Of a stretch of DNA of 64,000 nucleotides, positions 57,604-64,000 are shown piece after piece. Each line of letters starts with the position of its first letter. Within the stretch, counting starts at the first letter, position 1. The translations under genes were made by a program, and so were the position numbers. The notes under the pieces were generated by a model, which was given only the letters and a program-made list of their open reading frames with translations, was not told the origin of the DNA and searched no databases. This DNA comes from Catonia carolina (Eukaryota > Arthropoda > Insecta > Hemiptera > Achilidae): contig JAQMRL010000003.1 in NCBI GenBank assembly GCA_035578175.1, positions 94,781,969-94,845,968 of the forward strand. Direction: 5' to 3'.

Positions 57604-58340
57604 ATGGCTGCCACGGAAAGCGAGAAGTCGTTTTGAGTGTTAGAATTTCACGTGTCAAAGGCAGTAATTACTGTGCAACGTGCATTTCGGTTGAAATTTA
57701 ATAAGTATCGACTAAGTGATAATTCAATTCGTGCATGGTATAAACAATTATCCAGTGAATCTGGTTGCTTGTGCAAGCAGAAATCTACTGGTCGTCCATC
57801 AACCTCAGATGCCAATGTCGAACGTATGCGTACAAGTTTTATTCGCAACCCGTCAAAATCGACTGTGTCTGCAAGCAGAGACAGAGAGAAATTCCGAAAA
57901 CAACGGTGTGGAGAGTTCTCCGTAAACTTTTATTATTCAAACCGTACCATCTTAAATTAATGCAGCACCTATCTGATGGAGATAAAACACGTCGGCGCTG
58001 AATAGGACGCGCGTCTGAAGAAGACTATTACATTAAGCTGTAGCCACCAAGATCACCAGACCTCAGCCCATGTGACTTCTTTCTTTGGGGTTATGCGAAA
58101 GACAAGGTGTTTATCCCACTAATTCCGAACGATATCGCTGAGCTGAAGGATCGCATAATCAATGCAATCAACTCTACCGAAAGGGACATAATAGGAAGTG
58201 TTTAGCAAGAGCTAGACTTTCGTATTGATGTGTGCCGTGTCACCAAAGGAGCACACATTGCCTCTGAGGCTATCAATAAACCCCCGCAGTTTAGAACACG
58301 TGAAAAAAACAAAACAAATAGGAATCGTGACGTTTGAATT
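57604..58340 (+). pseudogene. Tc1/mariner-like transposase, middle deleted
   Basis: N-terminal part from 57637: LEFHVSKAVITVQRAFRLKF, IRAWYKQ, GCLCKQKSTGRPSTSD, matching the paired helix-turn-helix region of the WIGRRG-type family. A frameshift near 57870 is followed by VWRVLRKLLLFKPYHLKL and QHLSD. Then the catalytic core is missing and the sequence resumes with PPRSPDLSPCDFFLWGY (third catalytic block) near 58044-58094, and a C-terminus with ELKDRIINAINS. A stop occurs before the last helix. Same broad family as 19263-20105. Confidence 0.78.
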
Positions 58341-58344
58341 TATG

Positions 58345-59240
58345 ATATATAATCATTCCTCTTATTGAGACAATAATAATTACCTAAAAAAAATTTATGA
58401 AAGAAAATTTTGCCTACAAGAATGACGTAATATTAAGGTAAGTTAGTACTAGTGGAAAGAATTGCAAGGGAGCACAGCAACAGCTGCATTATTTGTAGAG
58501 TACGTTATACATACAGAAATAGTATACAGTATTATATACTAGTATACTAAGATATAATAGCAGATAAGAGTAGAGAAACAGTAGGAACAGGAGCTACTAG
58601 CATTGCAATACCAGAGACAATCCATCAACGTCCTCACTCACTCTCTTTATGAAGCCTGTCACATTTTCAATCTGTTGTGTTATTTATGAACACGCTAGGA
58701 TAAAAAAGTTATTGAAACAATGTTATTTGGACCCGACCCTGTCTAGCAAAGCAACGCTTTTCTCCGACGAGCCATTCCTATTACTTTTATACTACGGGTA
58801 TTTATTTTGTATGGGTAGCACAAATTCTCGGCAAGAAAGTAACGTGTCAGAATCCATTTTACGATGGCACCCATCCCAACAGAACAACATTATAGATTTA
58901 TTTTCTCTTTTTTATGATTCAATGTAAAAGACTTCCTACCTAGTACAAATAAATTCAATTCCCTAACAGATTTAAACTAATAACAATAGAATACTACATG
59001 GTAAATATTCTTCAATTAAATTTACTTGCCGTTTCATGAAATGTTTCTAAATATTTCAACAGAATAATAAACAACAACATGAGATAATAAATAAAATTAT
59101 TTTTGGTAAGTAAAAACATATAACAGATAAACGAGATGAAAGGCTTGACTGGATTTGGACATTCTCAGATCATTGGGAATCTTCATTAATAATCAGTAAT
59201 TACAACTGTACGTTAATACAACCAGAAGTATTCATGTACA
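58345..59240. other. AT-rich spacer
   Basis: The frame at 58649-58927 has no known motif. Confidence 0.4.
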
Positions 59241-59246
59241 TGTGTC

Positions 59247-59305
59247 GTTGTTGTTGTTTAGGTCATCAGCTGAAAGGCTGGTTTGAACCTCTACAGGCTT
59301 TATTA
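59247..59305 (-). mobile_element. SINE B tail side, left of RTE-2
   Basis: (GTT)n then TAGGTCATCAGCTGAAAGGC and AGGCTTTATTA. The last 11 bases (59295-59305) are duplicated after RTE-2. The copy continues at 62601. Confidence 0.85.
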
Positions 59306-59435
59306 GCTGGGGCTGAGTGCAGGCTACCAGCGGGGTCACAGGTGGCGGATAGTGGACGGCCCTCAGATATGAGGGTTAGCTGCGAATATATTGAATAAGC
59401 AGTCCCCGACCAAGCAACGGCGAAGAACACCGAAC

Positions 59436-59541
59436 GATTGCCGGTATAAGCAATCTCCCACTGACTGGCCAACAGCTGCGGGTGGAGGAGCTGGGAAGTG
59501 GTAGGGCACTCAATTGCCCTGGGATTGAGAAATCGGTCCCG
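59436..59541 (+). promoter_or_regulatory. Structured 5' leader of RTE-2
   Basis: Hairpin 1: GATTGC (59436-59441) with GCAATC (59450-59455), loop CGGTATAA. Hairpin 3: TGGGAT (59520-59525) with GTCCCG (59536-59541), including wobbles. Between them CCCACT (59457-59462) can pair with AGTGG (59497-59501). Collinear with 14636-14741 without gaps. A further hairpin, CCCTCA/TGAGGG with loop GATA, at about 59360-59375 is specific to RTE-2. Confidence 0.6.
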
Positions 59542-59633
59542 AAGGCGGAGGAACCCAAACAGATGGGTCAACGGCATTTGGATGCAGAAGGCAACGGGAA
59601 ACCACTGCATTACAGATCCCTAGTAGAATCATC

Positions 59634-62591
59634 ATGAAGACGTTTAATTCTAAAAATTCCGGAGTTTCAAGTCCCCCACTCGGGTCTCCGCGGGGGACGG
59701 TCTTGAACGATTTTGTGAGGAGGAATACGAATGTAAAATTAGCGACGTGGAACGTGAGAAGTATGTTTGAAGCAGGCAAGCTCGCAAATGCGACTCAAGA
59801 AATGAAGAGAATGGGACTGGACATCTTGGGGGTCAGTGAAATGCGCTGGCCGGGCAAAGGAATTGTTCGCAGTGGACAGCACACAGTGTACTACTCGGGC
59901 AGCGACGACGCTCATCATTGGCATGGCGTGGCGGTAATTGTGACAAACACAGTCAACAGGGCGATCAAGAACTTCATTCCCCTGTCGGATCGAGTCATGT
60001 TGATTCAGATACAGGCTAAGCCGGTCAACATGAACATCGTTCAGGTCTACGCACCAACGGCAGACGCAGAGGGGGATGTTTTAGAAGCGTTTTACGCAGA
60101 AGTCACGTCGGTACTACGGTTGACTAAAGCGCACGAGGTTAACATCATTATGGGAGACTTTAACGCAAAAGTGGGCAAAGGAAAGGTCGACGGAGTGGCC
60201 GGGGCATTTGGTTTGGGCGTACGCAATGACAGAGGTGACAGATTGGTTCAATTTTGTCAGGAGGAAGATCTCAGCGTCATGAACACCTTCTTTCAATTAC
60301 CACCGCGAAGGTTATACACCTGGAGATCACCACAGGACAATATAAACAATATTGTCAGAAACCAGATCGATTACATTTTAGTTAACAACCGCTTCCGGAA
60401 CTGCATGACCGCAGTTAGTACGTATCCGGGAGCAGACATCGCGTCGGACCACAATCCGTTATCAGGAAAGCTCCAAATTAGACTTAAGTCGACCAGGAAA
60501 CGCACCATGAAAGCCAGGATTGACGTCCGCAAATTGCAGAACGCCGATCTTTGCGAGAACATCCGGGAAGACCTGAAAAGGGGTTTAGAAAACATGAACA
60601 CCAACGTTGATGTCAACACCCAATGGACGGATGTAAAGAATCTATTAATTGCAACGGGAAAGAAACACTTGAAGGTCAACAAGCAGCAACAACACAGACC
60701 CTGGATGACGGAGGAGATTCTTGATCTTATGGAGCAACGGCGTGGTTGCAAGACGCAAAACCGCTCCCAATATAAAACAGTTCACAAAATGATTCGCAAC
60801 AAGATCCGAACAGCGAAAGACCAATGGATGAGCCAACAATGTGCTGAGATAGAAGAGTTACAGAACAAGCATGACTCTTTTCATCTCCACAATAAAATCA
60901 AAGAGATGACAGGCAAACGGCTCAGACAAAACGTTGGAGTGCTCGTGGATGGGGATGACAACATAGTGGCCACCACTTCCGATCAATTAAAGGTGTGGGA
61001 GCGTTATGTTAGCCAACTATTTGAAGATGACCGGGCAGCACACCCAGCACACCCAGCCGTGACCACCACGGTAACCGGACCGGATATTCTCAAAGAGGAA
61101 GTAAAACGAGCCATCAGTAAGATGAGGTCGGGAAAATCACCAGGACCAGACGAGGTGCACGCAGAACTACTCAAAACATTGAATGAGGAAGACCTGGATT
61201 CCCTGACGTCTTTGTGCAATAAAGTATATCAGACTGGCGTGATTCCAGACGAATGGCTTAAGTCGACGTTCATTCCTATACCGAAGAAGCTCAATGCAAG
61301 ACGCTGCGAAGAACACCGGACGATTAGTTTAATGAGCCACGTTCTGAAGATTTTCCTGAAAATAATACATGAACGGGTCTACCAGAAGTGCGAAGAACAA
61401 ATGACGGACACACAGTTTGGATTCCGAGGAGGCTTCGGCACGAGAGACGCCTTGTTTGCCATGAATGTCCTCGTTCAGAGATGCCGAGATATGAACAAGA
61501 ACGTATTCCTGTGCTTCATTGACTACGAGAAGGCATTCGACAAAGTACTACACGACAGGATGCTAGAAATTTTGCAACGAGTGGGCCTCGACGATCGCGA
61601 CATAAGAATTATCGCCAACCTATATTGGAACCAATGTGCCAAGGTGCGAGTGGGGGAGGAGCTGTCGGAGGAAGTGCAAATCTGCCGTGGAGTTAGACAG
61701 GGATGCGTGCTCTCACCGATGCTCTTCAACTTATATTCGGAGGCCATTTTGTCGGAAGCTTTGGATGGATGCAGAGAAAGCATTATAGTGAATGGAGAGG
61801 GCATCAACAACCTGAGATATGCCGACGATACAGCGCTGATTGCAGATAGCGAGGAAGATCTCCAAGTGTTGCTGGAACGCGTCAACACAATTAGCAATGC
61901 ATACGGACTACGGATGAATATACGTAAAACCAAGTTCATGGTGATCGGTGAGGAGGAGGTCAACGCAGGAATCACACTCGCTGGCTCCGCCATTGAACAG
62001 GTGCACACGTACAAATACCTTGGGTGCTGCCTAAATGACAAATGGGACTACGGTCAGGAAGTTAAAGTGCGTATCGAGCAAGCCAGAGCGGTGTTCACGA
62101 AACTAAAACATCTATTGTGCCAGCGTGATCTTAGTCTCAACACGAGGCTCCGAATTCTGAGGTGCTACGTACTTCCTGTACTTCTTTACGGGCAGGAAGG
62201 ATGGACACTAACGAAACTTCTAGAAAGGAGGCTGGAGGCGTTTGAGATGTGGCTATACCGCCGCATGCTCCGTATATCGTGGACCGACAGAGTACGAAAC
62301 ACGGACGTACTGACTCGGATGGGCAAGGAGATGGAACTGCTATACGACATCAAGCGACGAAAACTGCAGTACTTCGGCCATGTTCTTCGAAACGGGAAAT
62401 ACAGACTTCTTCAGCTGATAATGGAAGGAAAGATAGCAGGAAAGCGCCGGCCGGGTAGAAGGAAAGCGTCCTGGCTGAAGAATTTGAGAGATTGGTTTGG
62501 TCTCAACTCCACGTCACTGTTCCGAGCAGCTGTTTCGAAAGTTAGAATAGCAATGATGATCGCCAACCTCCGACGCGGAGACGGCACTTGA
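59634..62591 (+). CDS. RTE-2 endonuclease/reverse transcriptase
   Basis: An intact 985-residue polyprotein for target-primed reverse transcription. Endonuclease, about residues 35-280: ATWN (Asn40), SEMRW (Glu69), QVYAPT (Tyr139), GDFN (Asp175, Asn177), SDHNP (Asp272, His273). A linker of about 200 residues follows, then the RT, about 545-760: PIPKK, QFGFRGGFGTRDA, FIDYEKAFD (Asp630), RQGCVLSP, YADD (729-732), YLGCCLN. The C-terminus has EAFEMWLYRRMLRISW, FGHVLR, a basic GKRRPGRRK stretch and ends RRGDGT. The stop TGA at 62589-62591 leaves only 9 nt before the end of the element. No separate ORF1 is visible, as usual in RTE. All expected catalytic residues are present, so this copy is a candidate for activity. 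Confidence 0.96.
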   Translation: MKTFNSKNSGVSSPPLGSPRGTVLNDFVRRNTNVKLATWNVRSMFEAGKLANATQEMKRMGLDILGVSEMRWPGKGIVRSGQHTVYYSGSDDAHHWHGVAVIVTNTVNRAIKNFIPLSDRVMLIQIQAKPVNMNIVQVYAPTADAEGDVLEAFYAEVTSVLRLTKAHEVNIIMGDFNAKVGKGKVDGVAGAFGLGVRNDRGDRLVQFCQEEDLSVMNTFFQLPPRRLYTWRSPQDNINNIVRNQIDYILVNNRFRNCMTAVSTYPGADIASDHNPLSGKLQIRLKSTRKRTMKARIDVRKLQNADLCENIREDLKRGLENMNTNVDVNTQWTDVKNLLIATGKKHLKVNKQQQHRPWMTEEILDLMEQRRGCKTQNRSQYKTVHKMIRNKIRTAKDQWMSQQCAEIEELQNKHDSFHLHNKIKEMTGKRLRQNVGVLVDGDDNIVATTSDQLKVWERYVSQLFEDDRAAHPAHPAVTTTVTGPDILKEEVKRAISKMRSGKSPGPDEVHAELLKTLNEEDLDSLTSLCNKVYQTGVIPDEWLKSTFIPIPKKLNARRCEEHRTISLMSHVLKIFLKIIHERVYQKCEEQMTDTQFGFRGGFGTRDALFAMNVLVQRCRDMNKNVFLCFIDYEKAFDKVLHDRMLEILQRVGLDDRDIRIIANLYWNQCAKVRVGEELSEEVQICRGVRQGCVLSPMLFNLYSEAILSEALDGCRESIIVNGEGINNLRYADDTALIADSEEDLQVLLERVNTISNAYGLRMNIRKTKFMVIGEEEVNAGITLAGSAIEQVHTYKYLGCCLNDKWDYGQEVKVRIEQARAVFTKLKHLLCQRDLSLNTRLRILRCYVLPVLLYGQEGWTLTKLLERRLEAFEMWLYRRMLRISWTDRVRNTDVLTRMGKEMELLYDIKRRKLQYFGHVLRNGKYRLLQLIMEGKIAGKRRPGRRKASWLKNLRDWFGLNSTSLFRAAVSKVRIAMMIANLRRGDGT

Positions 62592-62600
62592 AGAAGAAGA

Positions 62601-62800
62601 AGGCTTTATTAAGTAAAACAAGAAGTGTGGGAGATTACCAAGTTTCCTCACTGAGTGAAAAAGTATGCTTATCAGGATGCCAGGCCCTCTGAAAATAATC
62701 TACTTACTACTCTGCAAATGACACCTTCATTTTATTCATAATGGGATCTGGCTGTATAATGAAATTCATTACTCTCATTGAAGATAACTCTGACTATTGT
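62601..62800 (-). mobile_element. SINE B body, right of RTE-2
   Basis: Continues the copy broken at 59305: AGTAAAACAAGAAGTG, CTTATCAGGATGCCAGG, to TAACTCTGACTA. It is then interrupted again near 62800. Confidence 0.8.
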
Positions 62801-63275
62801 AACATCTACCATCAAATTTTTATTTTAATAACAGAACTTTCAAAATTTGAGTACAAATCAAATGACGAAAATAATGATATAATTTGCAAGTTGTTCGGAT
62901 TTCGGGTTTCAAAAAAAAGTAACTTTGGAAAATTAACCACAGCCTCTTAAAAAATTGAGTTTTTAATTTGGGATTTCGCAGAGCTCTTTAAAAAGAACTG
63001 TTATATATTCTCCTGAAATTTGGCAAGAATCGGACCAACCGTTCTGATTTTACACGACTTCAAATAAGGGATTTAGGAAATTAGGGTAAAAAACGGGCAC
63101 TTTTTTTGTTCAAACCACAATAACATAACTTAAAACCGTTTCAAAAAACTTGGCCTTTCGTCTAATCAACGTAGATTTAAACAAGCTAAATTCTGACGTA
63201 AAGTACATAATTATTATCCGATTAGCCGTTTTCCGACAACTTGCTATCAAACTCGAGTCTTTATAGTTTTGAAAC
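62801..63275. other. Unclassified insertion in the SINE B copy
   Basis: AT-rich sequence between two parts of the SINE B copy. It has no coding content; GAAACGGTT near 63260 and AAAACCGTTTC near 63132 are an inverted pair. Confidence 0.35.
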
Positions 63276-63277
63276 GG

Positions 63278-63365
63278 TTAATAGTGTCTTTTACACCTCT
63301 ACATCTTCTGTTTGTAAGTACCTACTTCAGTCATATGATTGGCTGACTACGTGATAATACATTAA
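63278..63365 (-). mobile_element. SINE B fragment
   Basis: AGTGTCTTTTACACCTCTAC to GATTGGCTGACTACGTGATA, the SINE B head half. Confidence 0.6.
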
Positions 63366-63515
63366 CTACTTCATAAAAAACGGAAAATTGTATTAAACGT
63401 GAGTGTATTAAAATGATTTAGCTGTTATTTGGTAAGGTAAACCATGATTCGGAATAGGACGAGAAACAGATGAAACCCTTTAAAAATTATAAGATGAATT
63501 ATTATCACAAAAAAC

Positions 63516-63690
63516 ATTTCTTGACTAGTGTCGTTTACATCTTTAACTCTTCTGTTCATAAATGCTTCAATCATGTAATTGACTGACCATGTGGTAAGAA
63601 AAATAACTACTTTTTGTAGCCCTGGAACTTGCAGATCGAGTGCAAATAATAATTTTACACTCCACCAGCCTGTTACGGGCAACATTAAGT
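63516..63690 (-). mobile_element. SINE B head fragment
   Basis: TGACTAGTGTCGTTTACATC to CCAGCCTGTTACGGGCAAC. A second head copy next to the previous fragment, followed by a short (TAAG)n run at 63686-63700. Confidence 0.6.
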
Positions 63691-63704
63691 AAGTAAGTAT
63701 GTAA

Positions 63705-64000
63705 CTTAATATCTTGTTAAGTCTTGATTGAGAAAATTACTCAGTGGTAAGCATTGTCGGTGTTTTACACGAGGACCCTGAATCTGGATCTTTTAATCTC
63801 TTTGCTGATTTTGTGGTAGGTGCAATATGGGTACATACTGTTACACAATCCAGCTCCCAAAAGTATTGATCCTTTCATCTTTATCTTGGTCTTTACAAGT
63901 TTCTCAACAAAGAGATTCTCATGTTTTACTTATCAGTCGCTTTATAAATTCAGTCAGCACTTTTCTTTTCACTGTACGCTGACCCCTGCCATCTATAATT
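63705..64000. other. Window end, no supported feature
   Basis: AT-rich, with no recognised motif. Confidence 0.35.

Larger units (their letters stand above)
59306..62600 (+). mobile_element. RTE-clade LINE 'RTE-2', full length
   Basis: A 3295-bp element flanked by a perfect 11-bp duplication (AGGCTTTATTA, 59295-59305 and 62601-62611). Leader about 328 nt, one intact ORF of 985 codons, and a (GAA)n tail that begins within the stop codon. Removing it rejoins a SINE B copy exactly. GC content is clearly higher than the surroundings. Perfect duplications and an intact frame argue for a recent insertion. Confidence 0.95.

Noticed and set aside
59306..59400. HDV-like self-cleaving ribozyme at the 5' end of RTE-2
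   Set aside because: GCTGG/CCAGC and a CCCTCA/TGAGGG hairpin are present, but I could not assemble the full nested double pseudoknot, and RTE-1 lacks the same sequence. A structure-descriptor search would decide.

Overview
This window looks like AT-rich, intergenic or pericentromeric-type DNA from an arthropod, most probably an insect. The evidence is tRNA-derived SINEs, RTE-type LINEs, mariner, Tc1, Tigger and Merlin relics, a Penelope-type GIY-YIG endonuclease and a metazoan histone stem-loop. A hemipteran is my guess from the LINE families, but the sequence does not fix the order. I see no convincing host protein-coding gene, rRNA or CRISPR array. Nearly everything recognisable is a mobile element or its remains, often one inserted in another.

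Two near-complete RTE-clade LINEs dominate. RTE-1 (14510-17841) and RTE-2 (59306-62600) each carry one long endonuclease plus reverse transcriptase ORF with all visible catalytic motifs, a (GAA)n tail and perfect target-site duplications of 12 and 11 bp. RTE-1 lies in a SINE of family C, RTE-2 in a SINE of family B. Their 5' leaders are collinear and contain hairpins with compensatory changes.

Layout. 0-10 kb: repeat A copy 1, a tRNA-derived SINE A, a LINE-alpha tail, a repeated 160-bp unit with an NRF-1-like palindrome, an interrupted SINE B, mariner and Merlin fragments. 10-23 kb: LINE-alpha, a tandem coding-like duplication, SINEs A, C and D, RTE-1, a DDE relic, inverted repeat A, and a GC-rich histone-like cassette inside a SINE C copy. 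23-36 kb: Jockey-type, LINE-alpha and LINE-beta remnants, a Penelope endonuclease split by a Tigger element, a palindromic mariner, a Tc1 relic. 36-51 kb: several SINE B copies, repeat A, a LINE with a 5' inversion, and a repeat A copy hit by both a SINE and a (TAAG)n-tailed LINE. 51-64 kb: a Mutator-like transposase fragment next to a tRNA-like head, SINE C, full SINE B, a Tc1/mariner-like pseudogene, RTE-2.

Functionally, the two RTE ORFs are the only plausible enzymes. SINE B (about 395 bp, (AAC)n tail, 11-bp duplications) shares a short motif with the RTE leaders and may depend on RTE machinery. Family letters and alpha/beta names are local labels only.
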